The translations under genes were made by a program, and so were the position numbers. This document shows, one piece after another, positions 42,079 through 51,697 of a stretch of 64,000 nucleotides of DNA. The notes below the pieces were generated by a model. The model was not told the origin of the DNA and searched no databases. It saw only the letters and a program-made list of their open reading frames with translations. This stretch comes from DATEPR01 sp036273855 (lineage in GTDB: Bacteria > Actinomycetota > Actinomycetes > Mycobacteriales > Pseudonocardiaceae), in contig DASUGU010000135.1 in assembly GCA_036273855.1 (NCBI GenBank), positions 1 through 64,000 on the forward strand. The letters run 5' to 3'. The number at the start of each line of letters is the position of its first letter. Positions within the stretch are counted from its first letter, which is position 1.

Positions 42079-44403
42079 ATGAAGTTGGGGTCTTTACGCG
42101 TGCGCGGCTATCGCGCCGGCCTGGTGACCGGTGTTGCGGCCGTCACACTGGTCGCGGGGGCCGTCGGTGCCGTGGTCGCGGTGGGCAGCAGCCAGCCCAC
42201 TGGCAAGACAGTGTCCTATCTCGGACTGAACTTCACCGTGCCGGACGACTGGCCGGTCATCACCGTGTCGCCCACGTCGACCACGTGTGTGCGGTTCGAC
42301 CAGCACGCCGTGTACCTGGGCACGCCTGGCACCAACCAGAAGTGCCCGGCCGGACTGATCGGCAGCACCGAGGCGATGCTGGTGCAGCCCGGTTCCTCGG
42401 CCACCACGACGTCCACCGTCGACACCACCGGCCAGCAGATCTCGGTGACCACGCCGACGGTGACCATCACCGCCGCCTACTCCACCGACGAGCCGACGAT
42501 GGACTCGGTGCTCACCAGCGCCGGCCTGCCGTTGCCCACGCCGGTCACGCCGAGCAGCGCCACCGAGCAGCCCCAGTTCCGCGCGAACGCCGCCGTCGCC
42601 ACGGTGCCCAACGACGCCACCAACTTCCTCGGCAAGGGCTTCGACGCCTGCGAGGCTCCCTCGCAGCCCGCCATGACCACCTGGAAGTCCGCGTCGCCAT
42701 ACAGCGCGGTCGGGATCTACATCGGCGGCGCCGACCGGGGCTGCAAGGACCAGCCGAACCTGAGCGCCTCGTGGGTCTCCACCCAGTACACGGCAGGGTG
42801 GCGGTTCATCCCGATCTACGTCGGCCTGCAGGCGTCGCTGGAGCAGCTCACCAACCCCAACGCCCAGGGCATCGCGGCGGCCGACGACGCGGTGGCGAAG
42901 GCGGCCGCGCTCGGCATCGGGCCGGGCAACGTGCTCTACGACGACATGGAGGCCTACGACGCGCCGCAGCGGCCGGGTGCGCTCGCGTTCGAATCGGGCT
43001 GGACGGCCGAACTGCACAAGAAGGGCTACTTCGCCGGCGTCTACAGCAGTTCCAATTCCGGCATCGCGGACATGGTGACCCACTACGGCGGCCTGTCCAC
43101 CCCGGACGTGTCGTACGCGGCGCGCTGGAACGGGGTGGCCGACACCACGGATGCCGTCATTCCGGACGCTGACTGGGCCGACCACCAGCGGGTGCACCAG
43201 TACGCCAGCCCGCTCAACGGTGAGACGTTCGGCGGCGTGAACATCGGCACCGACGACGACTTCATGGACGTCGGGATCGCCGGTACCGGGGTGCCGACCG
43301 TGCGCAGCGCCTACCAGACCGTGGCCCCGCGCCGGGTCCTGGACACCCGGGTCGGCACCGGTGCCCCGAAGGCCGCGCTGGGCCCCGGCAAGGTCATCAC
43401 GGTGCCGATCTCGGGCCTGCCCAGCAGTGTCACGTCGGTCGTGCTGAACGTGACGGTGACCAGCCCGTCGACGACGAGCTTCCTCACCGTGTACCCGGAC
43501 GGCGTGCCGGTGCCGACGGCGTCCAACCTGAACTTCACCCGGAACGAGACGATCCCGAACCTGGTGACCGTGCCGGTCTACGACGGTGCTGTGCGGTTCT
43601 TCAACCACATCGGCGCCGTGCACGTGCTGGCCGACCTGTTCGGCTACTACACGACGAGCGCCGGATTCCAGTACCACCAGTTGGCACCCACGCGCCTGCT
43701 GGACACCCGCATCGGGCAGGGCGCACCCAAGGCGAAGCTGGGCGCGGGCGGCACGGTGAACCTCACGGTGGGTGGTGTGGCCGGCATCCCGGCGACGGCC
43801 ACGGCGGTGATCATGAACATCACCGCGGTGAACCCGACCGAGGCCAGCTTCCTCACCGCGTACGCGGGCGGCACCACGCTGCCCACGGTGTCCAACGTCA
43901 ACTTCACGCCCCGCGAGACGATCCCGAACCTGGCGATCGTGCCGGTGAACAACGGCGTGGTGTCGATCTTCAACCATGTCGGCACCGTGGACGTCCTGGG
44001 TGACGTGCTGGGCTACTTCACCTCGGACACGTCGTTCCAGTTCACCCCGACGGCCCCGACCCGGGTGCTGGACACCAGGGCGGGCACGGGCACCGCGGGC
44101 CGGACCACGCCGGTGGGCGCGAACGGCGTGGTGAAGCTGAAGGTCGCCGGTGTCGCGGGCGTTCCCGCCGATGTCGAGGCGGTCGTGCTGAACGTGACCG
44201 CGGTGGGCCCGAGCGCCACCAGCTTCCTCACCGTCTACCCGGACGGCCAGGCGCGGCCCGGCGTCTCGAACCTCAACTACAGCAAGGGCGAGACGATTCC
44301 GAACGCGGTGATCGTGCCCGTGGTCGACGGTTCGGTCGACTTCTACAACCACGTCGGCAACGTGCACGTCGTCGCCGACATCGCCGGGTACTTCACCGGC
44401 TGA
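42079..44403 (+). CDS. secreted DUF1906 glycoside-hydrolase-like protein with three C-terminal repeats
   Basis: 774 aa. A signal segment (about 8-35) is followed by an N-terminal unique region (to about 165), then a DUF1906/Rv2525c-like TIM-barrel domain (about 170-395: GKGFDACEAPSQPAM, VGIYIGGADRGC, YDDMEAYD, a YASPLNGETFGG end). Three tandem 115-residue modules complete the protein (about 410-774), each with RVLDTRxG, SFLTxYPxG, TIPNLVxVPV and NHxGxVHVxADxxGYFT. Such modules recur on actinobacterial surface enzymes and may bind the cell wall; this is inference. The peptidase gene with the same modules follows 48 bases downstream. Confidence 0.83.
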   Translation: MKLGSLRVRGYRAGLVTGVAAVTLVAGAVGAVVAVGSSQPTGKTVSYLGLNFTVPDDWPVITVSPTSTTCVRFDQHAVYLGTPGTNQKCPAGLIGSTEAMLVQPGSSATTTSTVDTTGQQISVTTPTVTITAAYSTDEPTMDSVLTSAGLPLPTPVTPSSATEQPQFRANAAVATVPNDATNFLGKGFDACEAPSQPAMTTWKSASPYSAVGIYIGGADRGCKDQPNLSASWVSTQYTAGWRFIPIYVGLQASLEQLTNPNAQGIAAADDAVAKAAALGIGPGNVLYDDMEAYDAPQRPGALAFESGWTAELHKKGYFAGVYSSSNSGIADMVTHYGGLSTPDVSYAARWNGVADTTDAVIPDADWADHQRVHQYASPLNGETFGGVNIGTDDDFMDVGIAGTGVPTVRSAYQTVAPRRVLDTRVGTGAPKAALGPGKVITVPISGLPSSVTSVVLNVTVTSPSTTSFLTVYPDGVPVPTASNLNFTRNETIPNLVTVPVYDGAVRFFNHIGAVHVLADLFGYYTTSAGFQYHQLAPTRLLDTRIGQGAPKAKLGAGGTVNLTVGGVAGIPATATAVIMNITAVNPTEASFLTAYAGGTTLPTVSNVNFTPRETIPNLAIVPVNNGVVSIFNHVGTVDVLGDVLGYFTSDTSFQFTPTAPTRVLDTRAGTGTAGRTTPVGANGVVKLKVAGVAGVPADVEAVVLNVTAVGPSATSFLTVYPDGQARPGVSNLNYSKGETIPNAVIVPVVDGSVDFYNHVGNVHVVADIAGYFTG

Positions 44404-44451
44404 TCCTCACGTCGCGGAATTACCGGAAATATCCGTGGAAAGGGATTGACC

Positions 44452-47400
44452 ATGCCTGGGGAAACATCGAGCCCACTGGGCTCAGAGCGCCGGCACAGAC
44501 GGTTGTTGGCCACCGTTGCTGCGGTCTCGGCGGCGATCACCGTGGCGGCCGGCGTCACCGCGCTGTCCGCCGGGGTCGCGGCGGCCGCCACGCCGCAGCG
44601 GATCGGCCCGGCACCGGTCGTGCCGCACGGCGCGGTCCGGACCGGCACGCCGGCGGACACGACGTCGTTGCACCTCGACGTCGAGCTCGCACCACGGGAC
44701 CCGGCCGCGCTGGCCGCCTTCGTGGCGTCGGTGTCCGACCCGAAGTCGCTCGGCTACAAGCACTACCTGGCCAAGGGCCAGTTCGCCGCCGAGTTCGGGC
44801 CGACGCAGGCCACGATCGACGCGGTGACCAACGCGCTGCGGGCACAGGGCCTGCACCCCGGCGTGCCGACGCCGGACGGCCTGACCATCCCCGTGACGAC
44901 CACCGTGGCGCAGGCGGGTTCGGCGCTGGGCACCGGTTTCGCCAACTACCGGATGCCCGACGGCCGCGCCACGATCGTCAACACGGCGGCGCCGGCACTG
45001 CCCGCGTCGGTGGCCGGCTCGGTGACCGGCATCGTGGGCCTGAACAACATCGTGAAGATCGCGCCACACCACATCACCTCGGATCGCCGACCGGTGCCCT
45101 CGGGCAGCACCGCCCCACGGGCGGTGACACCGCGCGCGGTGACACCGCATCTGGCGTCGCCGTCGATCTGCGCCAGCGCGAAGACCTTCCTGGCTGAACC
45201 GACGTCGCCGGGCGCGAACGACGGCTGGACCGACGGCGTCACCTACTGGGAGCCGGGCACGCTGTCGCCGTCGAAGGCGTACAACACGGCGCAGATGTAC
45301 GGCGGCTACGGTGACACCGGCCAGAACGTCACGGTCGGCCTGTTCGAGGCGGAGGCGTTCAGCGCCAACGACATCGCCCAGTTCCAGTCCTGCATGGGCA
45401 CCAAGGTGCCGGTGAGCAAGGTGAAGGTCGACGGCGGACCGTCCCTGGAGCCCGGCGTGACCAACAACACCGGCGAGGAGTCCGCACTGGACATCGACGC
45501 CGTGGCCGGCATGGCACCGGGCGTGTCGATCACCGTCTACCAGGGTCCGGACGGCGCCTCCGACGAGAACGCCATCGACATGTACCAGCGGATGGTCACC
45601 GATGACACCGCGCAGGTCCTGTCCACCAGTTGGGGCGGCTGCGAGTCCAACATCGAGCTCAGCGACCCCGGCGTGATCGGCTCGCTGTCCACGATCTTCG
45701 AGCAGGCGGCGGCGCAGGGCCAGACCGTGGTCGCGTCCTCCGGCGACGAAGGCTCGACGGACTGCTACACGGAACCCGCGAGCCTGGTTGCGGACAGCAC
45801 ACTGTCCGTCGACATTCCCGCCGGCCTGGCGGACGTGACGGCGGTCGGCGGTTCCACCCTGCAGCTCAACGGCACCTCGCCGGACCTCCAGTCCACCTGG
45901 AACACCCCGGAGGAGACCGATGACCAGGGCGACGTCTTCCTCGGTGCGGCGAGCGGTGGTGGCGTCTCGGCAGTGACCAAACTGTCCGGCGACGGCAACT
46001 ATCAGGCGAACGTGCAGGGCCCTGGGTACAACGACGCCTGCCATGCGGCCGGCGACGACCCGCCGGCCACGTGCCGGCAGGTGCCGGACGTGTCGGCGTT
46101 GGCCGACGCTGACAGCGGCTACCTGATCTGGTGGGGCCAGGACTCGCAGAACGCCATCGAGTTCTTCCTGCACGTCGGCGGCACCAGCCTCGCCGCTCCA
46201 CTGTGGGCCGCGATCGCCGCGCTGGCCGACTCCGGCACGGCGTGCTCGGCCAACGGCAGCGCCGGTTTCCTGAACCCCGCACTGTACGCGCAGGCTGCGG
46301 CGCTGACCGACATCACCTTCGGGAGCAACGTCGTAGCGGACTCAGGTATCGGAGGCAACCAGTACCAGGCCGGCATCGGCTACGACCTGGCCACCGGCCT
46401 GGGCACGCCGAACGCGGCCAAGGTGGTCGAGGCCGTGTGCGGTCCCAAGGGTGCCGCGCCCGGCAGTGACTACGTCCCGGTGCAGCCCCACCGCATCCTG
46501 GACACCCGCAGCCGTATCGGCGTCGGGACCACCACGCCGATCGCGGCCAACACCGCGTTGAAGCTGCAGATCACCGGCGCGAACGGCGTCCCGGCCACCG
46601 GCGTGACCGCGGTGGTGCTCAACGTCACCGCCGTCACCCCGACCGACAGCAGCTTCCTCACGGTCTTCCCGGACGGCACGGCCAGGCCCGGTTCCTCGAA
46701 CCTGAACTTCAACAAGGGCCAGACCATCCCGAACCTGGTGACCGTCCAGGTGGGCAACGACGGCAAGGTGGACCTCTACAACCACGTCGGCACCGTGCAC
46801 GCTCTGGCCGACCTGGAGGGCTACTACACGACCGACACCACGGTGGCCGGTGCCAGCACCTACAAGCCGGTGACCCCGGCTCGGCTGCTGGACACCCGGT
46901 CCGCGAACGGCGTCACCACCACGACGCCGATCGGTGCCGGCAAGCACGTCGCACTCCAGGTGACGGGCAGGGGCGGTGTGCCGGCCACCGGCGTCACCGG
47001 CGTGATCCTGAACGTCACGGCCACCGCGCCCACGCAGAGCAGCTTCCTCACCGTCTATCCGGACGGTGCCGCGCAGCCCACCGTGTCCAACCTGAACTTC
47101 ACGCCCGGCGAGACCATCCCGAACCTCGTGGTGGTTCCGGTGGGCGGCAACGGCAAGGTGGACATCTTCAACCACGTGGGCACCACGCACGCCCTGGCCG
47201 ACGTCGAGGGCTACTTCACCAGCGACGGCACGGGGCTGAAGTTCCACGCCTCGGCCCCGCACCGGTTGCTGGACACCCGGATCGGTGAGGGCGTGGCGAC
47301 CGGACAGAAGTCGCCGATCGGCGCGGGTGCCACGCTGGGCCTGCCGATCAACGACGTGGACGGTGCGGGCAACCTCGGACCGCTGGCCACGGCCGGTGGT

Positions 47401-47625
47401 GCGGTGCTCAACGTGGTGGTCACGGCGCCGACCGCGACCAGCTTCCTGACGGTGTTCCCGTCGTCGGCGAGGCTGCCCGGTGTGTCGAGCCTCAACTTCA
47501 CCAAGGGCCAGACCATCCCCAACGCGGTCATGACCCCGATCGGCGGCAACTTCGTCGACGTCTTCAACCACGTCGGTTCGGTGCAGGTGGTGGTCGACCT
47601 GTTCGGCTACTTCGCCGCCAGCTGA
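44452..47625 (+). CDS. secreted S53 (sedolisin/kumamolisin) peptidase with three C-terminal repeats
   Basis: A 1057-residue exported acid serine peptidase. After a signal segment (about 20-50) comes the pro-kumamolisin activation domain (about 65-200: GYKHYLAKGQFAAEFGPTQ). The catalytic domain (about 230-665) shows ESALD (Glu/Asp of the triad), the oxyanion Asp in SSGDEGS, the nucleophile in GGTSLAAP and a calcium-site-like DLATGLGTP. Three modules of the RVLDTR/NHxG type follow, as in the upstream protein. ATG 44452 has an AGGG site eight bases before it. Confidence 0.88.
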   Translation: MPGETSSPLGSERRHRRLLATVAAVSAAITVAAGVTALSAGVAAAATPQRIGPAPVVPHGAVRTGTPADTTSLHLDVELAPRDPAALAAFVASVSDPKSLGYKHYLAKGQFAAEFGPTQATIDAVTNALRAQGLHPGVPTPDGLTIPVTTTVAQAGSALGTGFANYRMPDGRATIVNTAAPALPASVAGSVTGIVGLNNIVKIAPHHITSDRRPVPSGSTAPRAVTPRAVTPHLASPSICASAKTFLAEPTSPGANDGWTDGVTYWEPGTLSPSKAYNTAQMYGGYGDTGQNVTVGLFEAEAFSANDIAQFQSCMGTKVPVSKVKVDGGPSLEPGVTNNTGEESALDIDAVAGMAPGVSITVYQGPDGASDENAIDMYQRMVTDDTAQVLSTSWGGCESNIELSDPGVIGSLSTIFEQAAAQGQTVVASSGDEGSTDCYTEPASLVADSTLSVDIPAGLADVTAVGGSTLQLNGTSPDLQSTWNTPEETDDQGDVFLGAASGGGVSAVTKLSGDGNYQANVQGPGYNDACHAAGDDPPATCRQVPDVSALADADSGYLIWWGQDSQNAIEFFLHVGGTSLAAPLWAAIAALADSGTACSANGSAGFLNPALYAQAAALTDITFGSNVVADSGIGGNQYQAGIGYDLATGLGTPNAAKVVEAVCGPKGAAPGSDYVPVQPHRILDTRSRIGVGTTTPIAANTALKLQITGANGVPATGVTAVVLNVTAVTPTDSSFLTVFPDGTARPGSSNLNFNKGQTIPNLVTVQVGNDGKVDLYNHVGTVHALADLEGYYTTDTTVAGASTYKPVTPARLLDTRSANGVTTTTPIGAGKHVALQVTGRGGVPATGVTGVILNVTATAPTQSSFLTVYPDGAAQPTVSNLNFTPGETIPNLVVVPVGGNGKVDIFNHVGTTHALADVEGYFTSDGTGLKFHASAPHRLLDTRIGEGVATGQKSPIGAGATLGLPINDVDGAGNLGPLATAGGAVLNVVVTAPTATSFLTVFPSSARLPGVSSLNFTKGQTIPNAVMTPIGGNFVDVFNHVGSVQVVVDLFGYFAAS

Positions 47626-47638
47626 CGTCAGTCCGATA

Positions 47639-47675
47639 CGGAGGGGCAGGACCGGTTTCCGGTCCTGCCCCTCCG
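47639..47675 (+). terminator. terminator after the S53 peptidase gene
   Basis: A perfect 17-bp GC-rich stem with a TTT loop starts 14 bases after the stop codon. No U-tract is present. Confidence 0.75.
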
Positions 47676-47710
47676 CCGTGTGGTGACGGCGCGCTGGTTA
47701 CGGTTGGCCG

Positions 47711-48991
47711 GTGACAGCGGTGGCCGGCATTCGCCGGCGCTTCGGCCCCGCCGCGCTGATGGGCGGCGGCCTGCTCGTGGTGGGTATCGCGGGCTACGGC
47801 TTCATCGCGCTGGCCGGCCGGACCCTGTCCACGTCCGACGCGGCCGCCGTGTCCTCGCTCTACCTGCTGATCAACATCATCGGGCCGGGCGTCTTCGTCG
47901 CGCTGGAGCAGGAGACCAGCCGGTCGGTCAGCGCGTCCCTGGCCGGTGGCGGTGCCGCGACGCCGATCGCCCGGCGGGCCGCCGCGCTGGCCGGGCTGCT
48001 GCTGCTCGGCGTGCTGGTGGTGCTGGTGGCCGTGTCGCCGGTGCTGGTGCACCGGGTGCTGGGCGGCCACTGGAGCCTGCTGGGCGCCGTGCTGCTGGGC
48101 ACGACGACATCGGCCATGGTCTACCTGGTCCGGGGCGTGCTGGGCGGGTCACGGCGGTTCGCCGGCTACTCGGCCACCCTGGCCCTGGAGGGTGCGGCCC
48201 GGCTGGTGCCGTGTGTCGCCGTCGCGGCCAGCGGGGCGCCCGGTGCCACCGTGTACGCCCTGCTGTTCGCCGCCGGGTCGGCGGTCGGCGCGGCGGCCGG
48301 TGTGCCGTGGCTGCGCCACCTGGACGGTCCGGACGGCGCCCTGGACCGGCCGGTGCCCGGCTCGCTGGGCCGGATGGCGCGGGCCACCGTCGTGCTGGCC
48401 GGGTCGACGCTGCTGTCCCAGTTGGTGGCCAACCTGGCGCCGATCGTGGTGAGTTCCCGGTTGGCGGGCGACACGGCGACCGCTGCCGCGTTCACGTCGG
48501 CGTTCATCCTGGTCCGCATCCCGTTCTTCCTGTTCGCCCCGGTCCAGGCGATGCTGCTGCCCACGCTCACCGCCGCCGCGACGACCGGCCGGCTGGCCGC
48601 GTTCCGGCGCACCCTGCGCCTGATCCTCACCGTGATCGCGGCGGTCGGCGTGCCCGGTGCGATCGCGTCGCTGCTGATCGGGCCGCTGGCCGTGCAGGTG
48701 CTGTTCGGCGCGCACGTGCGGCTGTCCGGTCCGCTGCTGGGCGTGCTGGGCATCGGCACCATCGGGCTGATGGTCGCCCAGGTGCTGCAACCGGCCCTGG
48801 TCGCGCTGGGCCGGCACGCGGTCGTCACCACCGCGTGGCTGGCCGGGTCGGTGGTGCTCACCGGACTGCTGTTCCTGCCGGGGAATCCCGTGGTCGTGGC
48901 CGTGGTGGCCCAACTGGTCGGGTCGATCGTCGTTGTCGCGGTGATGGCGCGAGCGGTCACCACGGCATCGCTAGGATCACCGAATGGGTGA
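47711..48991 (+). CDS. polysaccharide flippase-like membrane protein
   Basis: 426 aa with about twelve hydrophobic helices, of the MATE/MVF-like group that moves lipid-linked sugars across the membrane. Loop segments with charged residues (ARRAAALAG, RPVPGSLGRMAR) alternate with long Ala/Leu/Val helices. It resembles mycobacterial envelope flippases in the arabinogalactan region, but that assignment needs alignment. It overlaps the methyltransferase gene by eight bases. The neighbouring DUF6541 gene supports an envelope glycan role. Confidence 0.78.
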   Translation: MTAVAGIRRRFGPAALMGGGLLVVGIAGYGFIALAGRTLSTSDAAAVSSLYLLINIIGPGVFVALEQETSRSVSASLAGGGAATPIARRAAALAGLLLLGVLVVLVAVSPVLVHRVLGGHWSLLGAVLLGTTTSAMVYLVRGVLGGSRRFAGYSATLALEGAARLVPCVAVAASGAPGATVYALLFAAGSAVGAAAGVPWLRHLDGPDGALDRPVPGSLGRMARATVVLAGSTLLSQLVANLAPIVVSSRLAGDTATAAAFTSAFILVRIPFFLFAPVQAMLLPTLTAAATTGRLAAFRRTLRLILTVIAAVGVPGAIASLLIGPLAVQVLFGAHVRLSGPLLGVLGIGTIGLMVAQVLQPALVALGRHAVVTTAWLAGSVVLTGLLFLPGNPVVVAVVAQLVGSIVVVAVMARAVTTASLGSPNG

Positions 48992-49592
48992 CCTCGACTC
49001 GACCGAGAACGCCGACTACACCGAACGCCTCCAGCGGCTCGCGCAGCCACTGTGGAAGCGGGCGCTGGACGTGCAGGCGCCGTACCGGCGCAAGCTGCGC
49101 GCCCTGTTCGGTGACCGCGAGGTGCTGGACGTCGGGTGCGGGCTGGGCCGCTGCCTGGGTCATCTGGCCCCGCGAGGCGTCGGCGTCGACCACAATCCGC
49201 ACTCGGTGCGCGTCTGCCGGGAGCAGGGCCTCACCGCGTTCACGTCCGACGAGTTCGGCGGCACCGAGTACGCGAAACCGGACCGGTTCGGTGGCATGCT
49301 CGCCGCCCACCTGATCGAGCACATGCCCCGCCAGCAGGCGGTCGACGTGCTGGGCGGCTACCTGCCCTACGTCGCGCCGGGCGGCCTGGTGGTGCTGATC
49401 TGCCCGCAGGAACGCGGCTACGCCAGCGATCCGACCCACGTCGCGTTCACCGACCTGGACGGGCTGCGCGACATCGCCGGCCAACTCGACCTGGACGTCC
49501 ACTCCGGAGAGTCGTTCCCACTGCCCCGTTCCGCCGGGAAGGTGTTCGCCTACAACGAGTTCCTGCTCACTGCGTACCGTCGCACGCGGTGA
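48984..49592 (+). CDS. class I SAM-dependent methyltransferase
   Basis: A 202-residue methyltransferase with the SAM-binding motif LDVGCGLGRCLGHL (about residues 48-61), an acidic residue after strand 2 (GVDHNP), and an AAHLIEHMP motif for strand 4. The substrate is unknown; coupling with the flippase (ATG inside its last codons) and the adjacent DUF6541 gene suggest a glycan or lipid carrier. It is convergent with the DUF6541 gene, overlapping by 26 bases. Confidence 0.88.
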   Translation: MGDLDSTENADYTERLQRLAQPLWKRALDVQAPYRRKLRALFGDREVLDVGCGLGRCLGHLAPRGVGVDHNPHSVRVCREQGLTAFTSDEFGGTEYAKPDRFGGMLAAHLIEHMPRQQAVDVLGGYLPYVAPGGLVVLICPQERGYASDPTHVAFTDLDGLRDIAGQLDLDVHSGESFPLPRSAGKVFAYNEFLLTAYRRTR

Positions 49593-51549
49593 GCTGGTAG
49601 AGCCGCAGCTTGTCGCCGGACGCCGCGACCAACTGGAGACCCTTGACGTTCCCGGGATCGGCCAGCCCCGGGTACTCGTTGGTGCGCTTGTCCCACGGCC
49701 AGAACGTGTGGTCGCCGATCAGCAGGTAGCCCACGCGCAGCTTCTCCGCGATCTGGCACACCCTCGGGTCGACCGACGCCGAGGTGAGGTTGTCGGCCAG
49801 GTACCTCTGGTCGTCGGTGATGCTGAGTCCCATGTGCGGGAACAGGACCCGCCGGTCGGCCAGCGCCCACAGCAGCGGGCTGCCGTCCCACGGGTTGTTC
49901 GCCACCACGGCGTCCTGCGGCACGATCTGCCTGACCCGCGCGAAGAACGCCTGCTCCGGCGGGTCGACGATGTTCAGCGACGGCTGGTTGGCCGGTTTCA
50001 CGTAGAGGTTCTGGATGATGACGGCGTGCTTGCCGACGTAGAACCCCTGGGTGAGCAGGCCCAGCAGCACGACGACGACCAGAGTGGACGCGGCGAACGC
50101 GCGCCTGCGCAGCAGCGCGGGCAGTTCCGGCCGGTTGCGCAGGAACTCGGCACCCCACCGGCCGATGACCGTCAGGGTCACCACGGCGAGCGGGACCGCC
50201 GTGACGGGCACCATGGCGGACAGCCGATGCGGGTCGTTGTACCAGAATCCGGTGAACGCGGACGTGTCCGGCCGGTTGAACGCGGCCGCGATGACGTACA
50301 GGAACCCGCTCACCGCGAACCCGCCGATCACCCAGCGCAGCGGCGGGTACCGGCGCCACAACAGCAGGCCGGCGAGCGTCACCAGGGCCAGCACCCACAG
50401 CGCGTTGTAGCCGTTCATCGAGTGGAACAGCACCTCGCCGATGGCCCTGGCCGGCGTGTCGAACGCCTTCCAGTGGAAGTTGCGCACGTTCGCGAAGATC
50501 GGAGTGGTGGCCGACCAGTACCAGAAGGCCAGGAAGAGCACGAAGCCCAGCACGCACTCGCCGACACCCCGCGGCGTCTGCCCCTCGGCGTGCAGCCGCC
50601 GCGTCCGCATGACCAGCGCGATGCCGATCGGGAACAGCGACAGCGCGATGACGGTGAACACGGCGTTGGGGTGGGCCAGGCCGGTGCCGAGCAGGGCCAC
50701 CGGCAGCATCAGCCAGGAGCGCCCCTTGCCGATGGCGTCCTCGTTGGCCTGTCCGGTGATGGAGATGACCAGTGCCAGGGTGGCGGGCACCAGCGCCATG
50801 CCGAGCAGGTTCGGCCACAGCACACCGAAGCCGAGCAGATCCCAGGGGAACGCGGTGAACCCGATGCTGACCACGCCGGTGATGGCCATGGCGGTGGCCG
50901 ACTTCCCGACGATCTGGCGGACCAGCAGCAGGCATCCCACCGGCCACACGATCAGTCCGATCACGGCGGACACCATGTTGACGCTGACCGGGATGCCGAA
51001 CCCGCCGGACGACACCACCAGCGACACCAGGTCGTGCCACGCGGCCGGGTAGAAGCTGCCGGGCAGACCGGGATCGCCCAGGCTGCTCAAGGTCAGCGAG
51101 GAGGCGTGCCCGGTGTCCAGAATGAACCGGACGGCGTTGTAGTGCAGGACCGCGTCGTAGGTCTGGGACAGCGCGTCCGGCCGCACGATCGCCCGCGCGA
51201 ACGTGACGGCGGCGATCACGATGGCCGGCACCATGCCGATCGCGGCGGCCAGCGTGACCCGGCGCGGGTCCGGCGCAACGGCGGGCCGGCGGCGGCGCAG
51301 CAGGAACGCGACGAGCGCGACCACGACGGCCACCGCCAGTGCCACGATCAGCACGAGGGACACCGACCAGCGGACGCCCACCTTCTGCGCGACGACCGCG
51401 GTGGCACCGACCATCGCCACCGTGACCACGGGGGCCAGCGCCCAGGCGGCGATGCTGCGCAGGCCGTACCCGTAGGTGACGAGCAGGCCGGGCACGAACA
51501 GCCAGACAGCGGACAGCAGCGCGACCGGCACTGCGTCGAGCCAACTCAT
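49567..51549 (-). CDS. DUF6541 polytopic membrane protein (GT-C-like)
   Basis: 660 aa with about twelve or more hydrophobic helices and a C-terminal soluble domain of about 150 residues containing PEQAFFARVRQIVPQDAVVANNPWDGSPLLWALADRRVLFPHMG. The family includes actinobacterial proteins related to Rv3779, implicated in adding a sugar to arabinogalactan with polyprenyl-phosphate donors. An outward-facing loop acidic motif is likely near YDAVLHYNAVRF. The donor specificity is not visible. ATG 51549. Confidence 0.78.
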   Translation of the reverse strand: MSWLDAVPVALLSAVWLFVPGLLVTYGYGLRSIAAWALAPVVTVAMVGATAVVAQKVGVRWSVSLVLIVALAVAVVVALVAFLLRRRRPAVAPDPRRVTLAAAIGMVPAIVIAAVTFARAIVRPDALSQTYDAVLHYNAVRFILDTGHASSLTLSSLGDPGLPGSFYPAAWHDLVSLVVSSGGFGIPVSVNMVSAVIGLIVWPVGCLLLVRQIVGKSATAMAITGVVSIGFTAFPWDLLGFGVLWPNLLGMALVPATLALVISITGQANEDAIGKGRSWLMLPVALLGTGLAHPNAVFTVIALSLFPIGIALVMRTRRLHAEGQTPRGVGECVLGFVLFLAFWYWSATTPIFANVRNFHWKAFDTPARAIGEVLFHSMNGYNALWVLALVTLAGLLLWRRYPPLRWVIGGFAVSGFLYVIAAAFNRPDTSAFTGFWYNDPHRLSAMVPVTAVPLAVVTLTVIGRWGAEFLRNRPELPALLRRRAFAASTLVVVVLLGLLTQGFYVGKHAVIIQNLYVKPANQPSLNIVDPPEQAFFARVRQIVPQDAVVANNPWDGSPLLWALADRRVLFPHMGLSITDDQRYLADNLTSASVDPRVCQIAEKLRVGYLLIGDHTFWPWDKRTNEYPGLADPGNVKGLQLVAASGDKLRLYQLTACDGTQ

Positions 51550-51697
51550 CGGGCCTCACAGACACTCATCAGCGCGTCCCCCAACGGGTCGCACACCGGT
51601 GGTTCGCCGATCCGGCCGGCAGAGCCCGGCAGGGCGTTCGCGCCGGCGGTGGCAGCGGGCTGAGTCTAGTACCGCTCCGGTGGGACCCCCGTTCGGC

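Noticed and set aside
42094..44367. 757-codon minus-strand frame opposite the DUF1906 gene
   Set aside because: Antisense shadow caused by extreme GC3; the sense frame has a signal peptide, a recognisable domain and repeats.
48149..48913. Minus-strand frames within the flippase gene
   Set aside because: His/Arg/Gln-rich low-complexity translations typical of antisense high-GC frames.
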